NCBI RefSeq assembly: GCF_000471905.2
Contig: NW_006498220.1
Coordinates: 1,802,596 to 1,866,595, forward strand
Reading direction: 5' to 3'
DNA: 64,000 nucleotides
DNA from: Amborella trichopoda
Taxonomy: Eukaryota; Streptophyta; Magnoliopsida; Amborellales; Amborellaceae
The notes beneath the pieces were generated by a model. It had not been told where the DNA came from. It saw nothing but the letters and a program-made list of their open reading frames with translations, and searched no databases. Position numbers and translations under genes: made by a program. Shown piece by piece: positions 33,227 to 44,463 of the stretch; the first letter of the stretch is position 1, and each line of letters opens with the position of its first letter.

Positions 33227-34640
33227 TGTTTGAATGCATTTTTCAGCATCTTGGTCCTCGATCAAGATATTCAGAATGGCTCCATAATCGGTCAAGATAT
33301 TCATCAACACTCCAAAAGGCCATCTGCCAAGTTTGATCACGATCAGACATGTCTAAGGCAGTGAACACAAAGAAACAATTTCAGCTAAATCGGCCTTTAG
33401 CACCCGGAAATGGACCCCATAATTAGAACTATATTTTTGGTATGTCAAATAGATATGGGACCACCGTCATTGGATTTGACACTGTCAAAAACCCCTATGG
33501 ATCAAGTTTCAGCTTAATTGGGCACTCTCGAACAAATTTATGGGTAAAATACCAACGGAGTAAGCCGCACGCTATTCCCGTGTGGCCACCTTGCACCAAA
33601 ACACCATTAAAGGTGGCTATTTTTACAGTCACAGGCAGTGACTTTCAAAGCCTATATCTCACTCGTTCCATGTCGGATCGCTGAGCATGTTCGTCTCATC
33701 AAGACAAATGTTTCGATAAGTGTTATGCCCCATGATGATGCCTGAGTAGGGAGAAAACCTAGAGAGAAGTTGCTGATCCGTGAAGAAAATTGTAGAAACT
33801 TCAGCAGCAGCACGCCTCACTCGAGTGACCAAATCATGACGTTCGCATAATCGATCAGCACGCAACTAGATGCATTATGTGCATGAGGTTCATACGATGA
33901 ACAATTGGCTTTCACACAAGGAGACATTGAAGCTGCTAGAATTCAAGATTTGGGCAAAAAACTCAAGGCGACAAAATCTTCATCCAGACATGAAATCAAG
34001 CCGCTTGTTGCAAAGTGATCGTGACGACATGCTCAGTATGATTGAGCGAAGAAACTGAAAAAAAACATTGAGAAATGAGCACAAAATCTATCCAAAGTTT
34101 TCAAGATTCAAGCACATTTTAAATTTCAAGTTTCATGATCATGGCTTAAAAACATGATTCATGACTCTAAGTTGGTACCAAATCGATCGTCATGCCGAGC
34201 CTCACAAGAAAGCAATCATCTTTCGATCAAACAGGCATTAGAACAACCCTAGATCAGTCATGAAAGATCACGCAAGTTCTCGGGCAGCAGCAGGGACTAT
34301 TTTGGAATTCCATATATTGTTAGGTAGGGGCAAAACAATCCTTTTGCACCCACTTTTAGAATTTCTTTTAGTTCAATTAAATTGTAATTCTTGGTAGTTT
34401 TTGGGCATCCACCCATGTTTGGGCCCAATTCTATATAAACATGTAAAGCTAAATTGTAAAATCCCTCCCCTTGAGTTCATTCTTAAAGATTCAAATAAAG
34501 ACTTCATTTTTACTTAAGCTCATGGGTGCATCCTGGAGAGAGAGAGAGAGAGGAGAGAGAAGAAAAGGGTCGATATCCTTCGATACGGTGAATTTCTCTC
34601 TCCTCTCCTCTTTATCTCTCTTTCTCTCTCTTCTTCTCGT
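33227..34640 (+). repeat. Tat-type LTR fragment C
   Basis: Starts TGTTTGAATGCATTTTTCAG at 33227. Reaches further into the LTR than A or B: TATATAAAC near 34433-34441, AATAAAG near 34494, then GA- and CT-rich blocks, and stops at the end of Tat-2 at 34640. Same orientation as A and B. Confidence 0.72.
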
Positions 34641-37228
34641 TAATTAAGTGCTTCGATCTCGCCCTCCGGATCTAGGTGATCTGACAGCACGTGTCTCGGG
34701 TTTCTGATGAACCCAAGATTTGAGATCGCTCTCTCGGAACCTTGCTCGAGGGCATTGACAGGTATACCAACCAATGAGAGACGAATTTTGGGTGGGTTTT
34801 GGACTTACTAGGGCTAGCTTGTGTGGGAGCCCCCCAGCTGCTTGAGCTGGTTCAAAATCATCTCCTTTGACTTGTAATCCTCTTGTTTTTCTGCACAACC
34901 GTTCTATGGTTAATTTGTAAGACAAGTGGGTCGAAGGGACCCACCCTTGTCTTAGTGCAATGCACGTTCACATAAGAACGCGATGAAGTGCAAGGTTCGG
35001 CGACAGATGGAAAAGAGAAGAGAGCTTGACGTGGGGGTGAGACTAGCATGACAACTAGATATTACCGACTCGGAGTGGTAGCAAGACAGACATGGTTCTT
35101 AGAACCAATAAGGCAGTAATACTACTTGAAACCGAGATCGGCACCTCGGTGATAGGCTAGGTCTACCCTCAATAAAGTGAGAGGAGAAAGAGGTGCAGAG
35201 GAGAGAACGAGACGATAAAGAGTAGGGGAAGTCCAGAATTCAATAGGCAGCACAGTGGACAATGCAAGGATACAACGCATCCCTTGTGGACAGTACTAGC
35301 TCCTGACGAGGCACATGGTGATAGCTTCTCTTAGGCCACACGTCGATACGTGTGGGATGCAGGGGAAACAACAACGAGCACCGAGCATGCGTAGGAGGCT
35401 CACGGACGGCGATAGGTGTTATCGAAACCTTTAGAGGGTGGTGATAGGTATCACTGTCTTTACTAGACGCTCAGCAGAGGAAAACCCCTATAGGCAGCAA
35501 CAAGCTTCACCGTCTAGGTTCTCCGTCGAGAACTCACAACTACGTCTATGGACGGCGATAGGCAGTACCATCTACAAACGTCACTGAAAGAAAGAGACAA
35601 AATAATTGAAAGGGAGGGGAACTCGTGCATGGCACTGCCATCGCCATGCCCAACCTGTGGGACCGAGGGAGAGGCATGCACAACACTACCATTACCGTGC
35701 ACAACCTCCGCAAGGGACTCAGACGAAGAGGAGGGAAAAGAGAGGGGAGAAGAGAGAGAGAAAAAGAAAAGAAGAAGAGAGAGAAGGTTTACCTCAACCA
35801 TAGGGGTACCGATCAAAACGTTTCTCTCGCCTCACTCTCTCTTTCAAATGTGACACCACAATGGTAAGAAAGAGAAACTTATATTAAGTGAAACTCTCTC
35901 TTGTGTGTGTATGCCTCTGCCTTTTTTCTTTTTTTTTTAGGTACAATGATGGACATAAATATAGCAGTATGCCCCAAACATGGGTGGATGATCAAAAGTA
36001 ACCTAACTGCTTGAAATTAAGATTAAATTGAATTAAAAGAAATTAGAAATTAGGGTGTAAAATGACAGATTTTCTCTTTCCTAATAGGTCGTGGAATTCC
36101 ATAACAGTCCATGTGTTGCCCTAAGACTTGTGTGATCTTACACGGCTGATCCGAGGTCATTTTGATGCCTGATTGATCATAAGATGATTGTTTTCTTATA
36201 GAGCTCAGCATGATGATCTATTTGATACCAACTTCGAGCCATGGATTGTGTTTTTGGTGTACGATCATGTGACTTGAAAGTTGAGTAGATCTTAAAACAT
36301 TGAATCGATAGTGTGTTCATTCCTTGATTTTTTTTTTCTATCTTTTCTTCGCTGAATCACACTAAGCATGCCGCTACGATCATGGGGCACCAAATGCAGC
36401 TCGAATCCGTGGCCGAAGAAAGATTTTGCAAGATTGGAATTTTAGGCGAAATCAAGGATTCCAGCAACATAATTTATAGTCTATTTGTTGGCTTTGTGTG
36501 TAGAATCCGACAGTTAATCACGTACAGGGTTCGGGTCAGAGATGGCCCGAGACCTTACGCCCGAAATGGAATTCATCTCGCGTCAATCGAGCTTGTGAGC
36601 GACATGATTTGGCCACTCGAGCAAGGCAGAACGCTGTTGATTTTCCTACAGTTTCTTCACTGATCGTCAACTTCTCTGTAGCTTTTCTTCGCACTCAGTT
36701 ATCATCATGGGACGTATCACATATCGAATCGCTCATCTTGACTAGACAAACATGCTCCCCAAATTTGAGCCCAATCTGACTTAGGACAAGTGAGATATGA
36801 GCGTCGAAATTCACTCGTCATGACTGTCCCTTCAATGGTATAATGTTGCAGGATGATCACATGGGAATAGTGTGTGGCTTCTCCTGTATAACGTCTTCTT
36901 AAAATGTCTGTTTGAGTTGAAACTTAACCCTTGGGGGTTTCTAACCATGCGGATCCAATGGTGGTGGTCCCACAGCAATTTGAAACGCTAAAAATGTAGC
37001 TCAAGTCATAGGGGTTTGTTTCAAAGTGCTAGATGTCGATTCTACCATTATTGTTTCTATGTTTGCACTACCTTAGACATGTCGGAACGCGATGAAACTT
37101 GGTAGGAGACTCTTGAGTGACCTCATGAAGATCTTGTCTGGGGCTGTTCTGAGACTATCCGAATTTCCATCACTTGTTAGGCCTTTATTGAGCGAGGTAC
37201 CCATGTTGATGAAATATACCTTCCAACA
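34641..37228 (-). repeat. Tat-2 3' LTR (left)
   Basis: + strand starts TAATTAAGTGCTTCGATCTCG, aligning with TGATTAGGTGCCTCGATTTCA of Tat-1, and ends near TTCCAACA at 37228. About 2.59 kb. Includes a palindromic minisatellite (35230-35720) and matches the right LTR from about 34982 to 36770. Confidence 0.8.
35230..35720 (-). repeat. Palindromic minisatellite in Tat-2 left LTR
   Basis: Inverted-repeat units with different arms: CCACACGT/ACGTGTGG around a 4-base loop (35336-35355), GCATGGC/GCCATGC (35627-35633, 35643-35649), and TGCAC/GTGCA near 35677-35704. Cores contain GGCGATAGG-like sequence in several units. Confidence 0.75.
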
Positions 37229-37310
37229 ACATGCCCCATCAAAAGTTGTGCTTCGAGAGAATCAATAAGTGCAATCATTCGAGAAGTTTGAGGGATCTTT
37301 GTAGAGTCTA

Positions 37311-38000
37311 CACCCTCAAGAGACTATATGTGATTTTGGAGCATGAAGCCTTTGTCAAGACCTTCTCGTACAGAACCAGACCGTTTTTGAAGGCCAAATG
37401 CTACGAACCTTCGCTCGGCAATGGTTGCTGCTACACCAGAATTGCTTTTGATGCTCAAGGTATTTCCTATAGGTCCTGTCTAGTGGGGTCTAGTCAAGGG
37501 CTTCTAACCCGACCCGAAAGTCTGGTCTCATGTAGGCTAGGGGGTTTGGCAAAGATTATCTAGAAGCCTGTGGTAGGTTAGACCCTGACTTCGTTAACTT
37601 CTTGCCTTCGTGATGGCTCTTAGTATTTTGAAGGGATCTTTTGGTCATCGTCCTCACCCTCAAGAGACTATCTGTAGTTTTGGAGCATGAGGCCTTTGTC
37701 AGGACCTCCTCGTATAAAATCAATCCTTTTTTTTAAGGTCAAATGCTATGAACATTCGTTCGACATTGTTTGCTGCTACACCAGGTTTGTTTTTTATGCT
37801 CAAGGTATCTCCTGTAGGTCCCATCTAGTGGGGTCAAGTCGGGAGCTTCTGACCCAACCGAAAAGTCTGGACCCATGTAGGCTAGGGGGTTTGGCGAAGA
37901 CTACCCTGAAGCTTGTGGCAGGTTAAACCCTAGCTTCATCAGTTTCTTGCCTACGCGATGGCTTTTATCATTTTCAGAGGGATCTTTTGGTCATCGTCGT
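37311..38000. repeat. 345-bp tandem duplication in Tat-2
   Basis: CACCCTCAAG marks the unit start at 37311, 37655 and 38001, spacing 344 and 346. Both units contain GAGCATGAxGCCTTTGTCA and GTAGGCTAGGGGGTTTGGC. Non-coding, within the variable region next to the LTR. Confidence 0.85.
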
Positions 38001-38029
38001 CACCCTCAAGGACTCTTGTTGTTGTTGAA

Positions 38030-38395
38030 CTGAGGAGATCTTATGCGGCTCTCACTCCCTAATGAGACATGAAATCAGGGAGATCTTCTGTGCTCTCACT
38101 CCCTGAAGAGGTATGAAATCGAGGAGATCTTATGCGGCTCTCACTCCCTGACAAGTCGTGGAAACTGGGGAGATCTTGTGGGGCTCTCACTCCCTGATGG
38201 ACCGTGAAACATGGGAGATCTTGTGGGGCTCTCACTCTTAGACGAGCTGTGGAAACTGGGGAGATCTTGTGGGGCTCTTACTCCTGAACGAGACGTGGAA
38301 ACTGGGAAGATCTTGTGGGGCTCGCACTCCTTGACGAGCCATGGAAACTGGGGAGATCTTGTGGGTCTCTCACTCCCTGACGAGCCATCTGACCT
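38030..38395. repeat. 46-bp tandem repeat, about 8 copies, in Tat-2
   Basis: Units GGGAGATCTTGTGGGGCTCT followed by CACTCCCTGACGAGCCxTGGAAACT. AGATCTTGTG recurs at 38171, 38216 and 38262 (steps 45-46). Confidence 0.85.
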
Positions 38396-38559
38396 GTGAC
38401 TAGATGCTGGCTTTTGAGGGTTTTAGGTACACCGTGGTAACATTATGACTGTTTGGAAATTGAATGTTGACTGAGGCAGTAGTCGTGCACCTTCTTGTCT
38501 TGTCAATCCAAGCACCCTTTTAGGGGTTTTCACTTGAACAGGAAAAGTGGGGCCGTGAA

Positions 38560-39400
38560 GACGGTTTTCACCAACTTCTGTTAGTTCTGGGGTCTTTTAC
38601 CCATGACTTTGTGGTCGTGTCCACCCTTTTCATCAATTTTTGCTCACGGTGCCCTCTTGGATTTTTCACCGTGCCTGGATTTCTTTTTCCATGGAAATAT
38701 TTTACTCATGGTTTCATGACCATGCCCCTCCATCATTTTTACTCATGGCATTCCCTTGTTCATGTGTACACCACGCCCGTTTTTTTGAGAAGGCGTGTTT
38801 TAGGGTCGTGCCTTCGAGACATGTGCAAAGCCTTTTCATGTCATGCGGTCAGGACGCACACTATAGTTTAGGGTCATATAGCTAGACCATAGTAGTAATG
38901 AGTGGCCGTATGTAGAGGCCACAGAGTGAGTCTGGTGATGATTTTGACTCACTTGGGAGGATGGCATGAAGTTGCCTATGAAGAGTTGATTGGATGGTAG
39001 GGGAAAGGTCGTGACTTACTAGCTGATGACAAATATGGGTGCCTAGATGGATTGTCGTTTGGTGAGCATGGGTAAGACTCACTGGGGGATGATGAAAGAT
39101 AGTGAAGGTGGACTGCGCACACGAATCGGCCAGCTAGGGAAGACGTGCGTAGAGATGCACGTAAAGGGCATTTGCATCTAAGTAGGGAAAGCGTACACAT
39201 ACACAGGGGAGAAGAAGTGGGTAGACGGACACAAATGGGTCAGTTAGGAAAAGCATGCATGAAGATGCACATGAAAGGGGTGTGCAGTTAACAGCGGCAT
39301 GTTTTAAGGTTACGTATCCTAGACTTAGGCAAAGAAGTTTAATGTCATGTGACCAAAACGCGCACAATGGTTTAATGTCATATAGCATGAACTGTGGTTA
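38560..39400. other. Tat-2 non-coding spacer homologous to Tat-1 20190-20830
   Basis: Shares phrases such as ACTCATGGTTTCATGACC and GGTCATATAGCTxGACC with Tat-1 and leads into the 35-bp array. No gene supported. Confidence 0.6.
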
Positions 39401-39404
39401 TGCA

Positions 39405-40475
39405 GTTTTAGGTGATGCAACCAGGACCGTGCATTTTAAGGTCATGCAACAAGACCTCCGCTACAATTTAGGGTCGTATAGTTTTGACCATGGTCGTACA
39501 GTTTTGCATCATGTGATAAGGACTATGGTTGTGTAGTTTAAGGTCATGCAATGCGGACCATGGATGTGCAGTTTAAGGTCATGCAGTGCGGATCATGGCT
39601 ATGCAGTTTAAGATCATGCAATGCGGACCATAGCTGTGCAGTTTAAGGTCATGCAATGCGGACCATGGCTATGCAGTTTAAGGTCATGCAATGCAGACCA
39701 TGGTCGTGCAGTTTAAGGTCATGCAATGTGGGTCATGGCTATGCAGTTTAAGTTCATGCAATGCGGAACATGGCTTTGCAGTTTAAGGTTATGCATTGTG
39801 GATCATGGCTGTGCAGTTTAAGGTCATGCAATGCAGACCATGACTGTGCAGTTTAAGGTGATGCAATGAGGACCATGGCTGTGCAGTTTAAGGTCATGTA
39901 ATGCGGATGATAGCTTTGCAGTTTAAGGTCATGCAATGAGGACAATGGCTGTGCAGTTTAAGGTCATGCAATGCGGACCATGGCTGTGCAGTTTAAGGTC
40001 ATGCAATGCGAACCATGGCCATGCGGTTTAAGGTCATGCAATGCGGACCATGGTTGTATAGTTTAAGGTCATGCAATGCGGACCATGGTTGTGCAGTTTA
40101 TGGGCTATGATGTTTAGGGGCATGCAATGCAAACCATGGTTGTGCAGGTTAAGGTCGTGCAATGCGGACCATGGCTATACAGTTTAGGGTCGTGCAATGC
40201 AGACCATGGCTGTGTAGTTTAAGATCGTACAATGCGGACCGTGGCTGTGCTGTTTAAGGTCATGTAATGCAGACCATGGCTATGTAGTTTAAGGTCATGC
40301 AATGCGAACCGTGGCTGTGCAGTTTAAGATCATGCAATGCAAGCCTTGGTTGTGCAGTTTAAGGTCATGCAATGTGGGAAGTTTAAGGTCGTGCAATGCA
40401 GACCATGGCAATGTCGTTTAAGGTCGTGCAATGCGGACCATGATTGTGTAGTTTAAGGTCATAGAATGCGGACCA
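39405..40475. repeat. 35-bp tandem array, about 30 copies, in Tat-2
   Basis: Unit of the form GTGCAGTTTAAGGTCATGCA + ATGCGGACCATGGCT. GTTTAAG recurs at 39571, 39606 and 39641, an exact 35-bp step. Copies vary at scattered sites and show no unique spacers. Tat-1 has a shorter, degenerate relative at 20810-21190. Tat/Ogre elements are known for such hypervariable arrays between pol and the 3' LTR, some of which seed satellites. Confidence 0.92.
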
Positions 40476-40742
40476 TCAAGAGGTGACAGCTTGCGACTGC
40501 ATGGGGAACAGGTTCGTCACCAGAGATTGGATTCCCTGAGGAGTGAGACTGTGATGTAGGGAATGGTCCAGAGGGGAGTGCCCAGGCAAGCATGCTACAC
40601 CAAGTGTGAAGTGACACATGCATCAGTAACCTCATGTTAGGTACCTTGGTGAAGCATACGGCAGTAGGCCTTGACGTTTCGTACGGCATTGATTTGCGGA
40701 TGAGAAGTGCGACAGTCACTCCTGGAAGAGACTCTCAGTGAT

Positions 40743-40990
40743 AACCTCTGGATGAGATGCGCGGTGATAATCTCTAGTTGAGGCACGCGGCCCTAGTCTC
40801 TGATCAAGGCACGCAGCACTAATCTCTAGATGAGATTCGCAGCTATAATCTCTAGATGAGATGCATGGCGATAGTCTCTGGTCTAGGCGCTCATTAAAAG
40901 ACTCGATGGGGCAGGCGGCATAAGCCTTCTGATGAGGCACGCGACACAAGTCTCGACAAGGCACGCGACGATGTTGCTTCGGGTCTCGAG
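40743..40990. repeat. 26-bp tandem repeat, about 9 copies, in Tat-2
   Basis: Units TCTCTAGATGAGATxCGCxG + CxATAA at 26-bp steps in the first five copies, looser afterwards. Same unit length as the Tat-1 array at 22595-22900, but different sequence. Confidence 0.75.
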
Positions 40991-41094
40991 CTTGGCCCGC
41001 CCCAGCCTTGTCCTATCGTCATTAAGAGCTTGGGATTGGAGTGTCATTCTGAGTTTGTCGTGGGCAGCTTGCTGTACCACGACGTATAAAAAGG

Positions 41095-41102
41095 AGAGAA
41101 AC
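41095..41102 (+). promoter_or_regulatory. TATA box upstream of the Tat-2 antisense ORF
   Basis: TATAAAAA followed by GGAGAGAAACCTCAGTTTAC and a TTTTACAAAAGGGTAAAAC stretch. Equivalent in strand, order and surrounding sequence to 21964-21970 in Tat-1, both followed by a TTTTCTGGCGAGCTT-like segment. About 1 kb upstream of the plus-strand ORF. Promoter role is inference. Confidence 0.5.
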
Positions 41103-42351
41103 CTCAGTTTACTATTTTACAAAAGGGTAAAACAGTAGAAAGGTTTTATAGAGAGAGAGAGAGCCAATGCTTTATGGTGAGGGTTTTTTGGTGAGCACTT
41201 CCTAGCCAAAACTTGCAAAGCCAGGTCTTCAGGGATTTTTCTGGCGAGCTTCAGGAGATGCGAAGCATCGTAGCGTGATTGCGATACTTTTAGGGAAATG
41301 CCGATGCTTTTTGAGTAAGGAACATGGCTTCTTGAGGCCTTAGCATTTGTAGAGGTGCCCTGCCGGAGTTCCAGTGCTCCTTCGGTCGTTTTGTTGCTGG
41401 AGGGGAGGTCACAAAGAGTTCAGAGGGCTTTTTCAACTCTCTGATTGTTGGAGGAGAAGGAGACGAGGCCATATTGAGTTCACTGAAAACTTAGCAGAAT
41501 TTCAATGAGCTTTGGTGAACTACTGAAGTGGGAAACTAGGGAGAAGGGAATCCGCAAGGTCGCAAGGAAGCTTTCGAGGATTTCTGGAGATTTTCTCCAA
41601 CTCCAGCAAAGAGCAAAAGGTGGGACGGATTTTTCAGTGTACAGGAGTGGATTCCCAATAGAGGGGGGAAACATCGGTGGGAACCAGGAGGGTCGTGGGA
41701 CCATAACGGTCATGAAGAGGGAGGGTCGTGGGGAGGCGAACGGTCACCCTCCTCACGCACGGCGACAGGCCATGCCGCGAGCATCAGGCGATGTGTCCAG
41801 ATTTCAAGGGTCGCACGGGCGACTGGTGGTGACAGCTGGAGCGAGGCATTAATATGCCTTGGTTTGCGAGACGTCGGTAATCCTTAGTTGATTGTGAGAT
41901 GGAGATTCCCTCTTGGTAGCGATAGTCTTGCCTTTGACTGGGAGATGGTGATTCCATCTCTGTGGGTAGATGACAATTGTCCCACCCTGGTGAGTGCACT
42001 TTCTTCATGGCGACGTGAATCGATAATGCTTTTGGATGAAAGCCCTCCGACAGATGCCTTCTAAACGATCAGCCAATGTCTTTAAAGCTTCCAGGGTGCA
42101 AACTTCTTCAAATAGGGGCCTCGTTATTGAGGATGAAGAGCCTCTATTTACTGAGAATGAACTACATCCCTCTCCTTAACTTCCTGTCTTCGGAGGTGAG
42201 AGCGAATACAACCTAGTAATTATTAGAAACAAGGTGATCCCTCTTGCCACCTTGAGAAGGAGCCGCGTACCTTCTACTCGAAGGGAACCAATCATAAGTT
42301 CGGCCTTTATAGTCACCTCCTTTTGGTGCAAGTCATTCACCCTTTTTTTTT

Positions 42352-42783
42352 GTGATGCCCTTTCCTGCACAAGTCACCAGGCTTATTAGCCAAAATGTCT
42401 CTGGAGACAACGCCCGTGATCTTCTTAGAGTCACTTATCAACTTTTCAGCCAGGCTTCTCTCTTCGAGCTGATCATGTTCCCTTCTTTGGCGAAGAGGCT
42501 GATAGACAACCTCTTAGACTTCGATGTTCTTTGTGCAGACTTGTTCAAAGAGAAAGTGATTGAGATAACTCATCAAGCTAGAGAAGTTCTGTATTTAGAA
42601 GAATCAGCTTCTGTTGAGGAATATCCCTCTATCAGACCTTTGCTTAGATTCTTTCCCGAGCCTTTAACTTTCGCAGATTCTGCGGTGGCACACTTGGGTA
42701 ACCTTAGAACCATCCTCCTCATGCGTCAGTTCATTCACCATGATTTTGATATTTTTCCTTCAAAGGTTCCTTCAATATTTTAA
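42352..42783 (+). CDS. Antisense ORF of unknown function in Tat-2
   Basis: 143 codons open on the strand opposite to gag. Helical, Leu/Phe-rich: ELIMFPSLAKRLIDNLLDFD, KVIEITHQAREVLYLEE, PSIRPLLRFFPEPLTF, LMRQFIHHDFDIFP. Protein-like sequence appears to continue on both sides (about 42055-42995). I do not recognise the family and see no plant mobile domain motif, so it is not an obvious copy of the Tat-1 ORF. Extra antisense ORFs are known in Tat-lineage elements. Could also be a decayed host fragment. Confidence 0.4.
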   Translation: MMPFPAQVTRLISQNVSGDNARDLLRVTYQLFSQASLFELIMFPSLAKRLIDNLLDFDVLCADLFKEKVIEITHQAREVLYLEESASVEEYPSIRPLLRFFPEPLTFADSAVAHLGNLRTILLMRQFIHHDFDIFPSKVPSIF

Positions 42784-43183
42784 GAAATTTCTTGTTTTGA
42801 AAATGAGGACGTGGCAATTCTTGAACGTAACATTGGTGATTTGCAAAGCTTGATTATTGCGGCCCACGAGGTGGGAAAGGACCCATTTTCATCTCAGTTG
42901 GTGCGTGGGGAATATCCTCCTTTGGTTAGAAAGTTTGCACTCCTCCCGTTAGTAGCTTTGAAGGATGGGATCAAATGAGCGCAAAAGGACCATTATAGGA
43001 TTAGCTTTGAGATTTGAACGGATATTTCTATTCATAGCTCTTTGTACCCAAATAGCAGTAGAATCCCCCCTTTTTTCCTTTTCACTGATATCTGTAAACA
43101 TCTTTGATTGATGAATGAAATGACTCTTTTCTCTTCCCTATGCATGGCATGTCTTTTGTTCCCTCTTTTTCTTCTTCATTTCA

Positions 43184-43800
43184 TTACTTCTGCCCTTTCA
43201 TGGTTTGAGACAAGAACGAGTAGCCCAGTCCTTCATTCATCTTGTGGAAGCCTACTGTGGCGTCAATGACCTCGAATGGGAGAGCAATTGCTACCTCACC
43301 CCTGAGTGTTTGATTAGAGAGGGGCTCATAATTCATGATTCTCATGATTGGATAAGACTGCTCGCTGTAAATGCTCCAGTTTGGGGGATTTTTGGCTTCG
43401 ATTTGAGGTGCATTGGTATTGAGCTCGTCATAAGTCTTAGTCTCGGGGACAAACTCCTTGAAGTGCTTTAAAGCGACACGCATAACCTTTAACTGATTCT
43501 GAAGGTTACGCACCCCGCTTCTCAGCTCCACCATGGGGTCTTATCCCTGAGAGCCAAAGGGTTGACTCTTGTCAGCCTGTACTTCCTTGACAGCCCTAGA
43601 GAAGTGTATGATCTTCGTTTGACTGTCAGTGCTCTCCTTGTTCAAGTAGGACGGAATTTGGAGAACCTTCCGTAGCGATTGGTGCATCAGTTCTTCCTCT
43701 AGGAGAGCGATGGGGACATGCAGAACCTTTTGCTGGTTTGATGTATAGGTGACCCTTATTGTTGAAAGGTCCACCTCTGGGGCTTCCTCAGGCTCAAGGG
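43184..43800 (-). pseudogene. Tat-2 pol-side remnant
   Basis: Minus-strand coding-like sequence after the protease in element sense (for example NQLKVMRVALKHFKEFVPE and SIYSEQSYPIMRIMNYEPL). I do not recognise a polymerase motif. It may be a divergent spacer between protease and reverse transcriptase. Fossil. Confidence 0.35.
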
Positions 43801-43949
43801 CTACTTAGTGCTAGAAGGTCCATGACCTTGGAGAGGTGGCAAGGTATACTTGAGTGAATGGGGGTCAAAGGGAGGATCATGCCTTGTCTTTCCTCTTCTT
43901 TGAACATATCCATGATCACTCACGCCAGATCCTCAATGTCGTAATGAGA

Positions 43950-44460
43950 CGAAGATCATGTCTCTCTCACAGACATCCAATCATAATCTTTTAGCTTTTT
44001 TGATGCTGGATGGTCTGTGAAATCGTACTTGGCGTCGGCGTAGTGGGTTTCAGCTACGGGGAACGGCCTTTTGTCAGCATAGACCGTGTGTTGCCTTCCA
44101 TCTCGATTGTATTTGAAACATTGGTGGAATGTGGAAGGAACCACCCCCTGCTCGTGAAGCTAAGGACGACCAAGTAGGACATTGTAAGAGGTATCGGTGT
44201 TCATTATGTGGAACTGAGCGTAATCATTGAGATCACCGATCTTGAGGTGAAGACGCACTGTGCCGGCTGACTTTTCTCCTAACTAGTTGAACCCATGCAC
44301 GGTGATGTGGGTAGGAGTGAGGTCGTCAGACCTTAATCCTAGTCGAGTGAGAATCCTTCTTGGGATCAGGTTAATTGTTGACCCTCCTTCCAACATGATC
44401 TGATTGAGAGGGTAAGCATTCACCACTCACGAAGTGGGGCTGATTGTGAAATTTTCCTCC
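43950..44460 (-). pseudogene. Tat-2 protease / protease-RT spacer
   Basis: In element sense, VPSTFHQCFKYNRDGR (about 44097-44144) and AETHYADAKYDF follow a retropepsin-like stretch. These phrases are characteristic of the region just after the protease in Tat/Ogre polyproteins. Fossil, broken. Confidence 0.65.
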
Positions 44461-44463
44461 CAA

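Noticed and set aside
39405-40475. CRISPR-like array
   Set aside because: Contiguous 35-bp tandem units with no spacers, in a plant retroelement.
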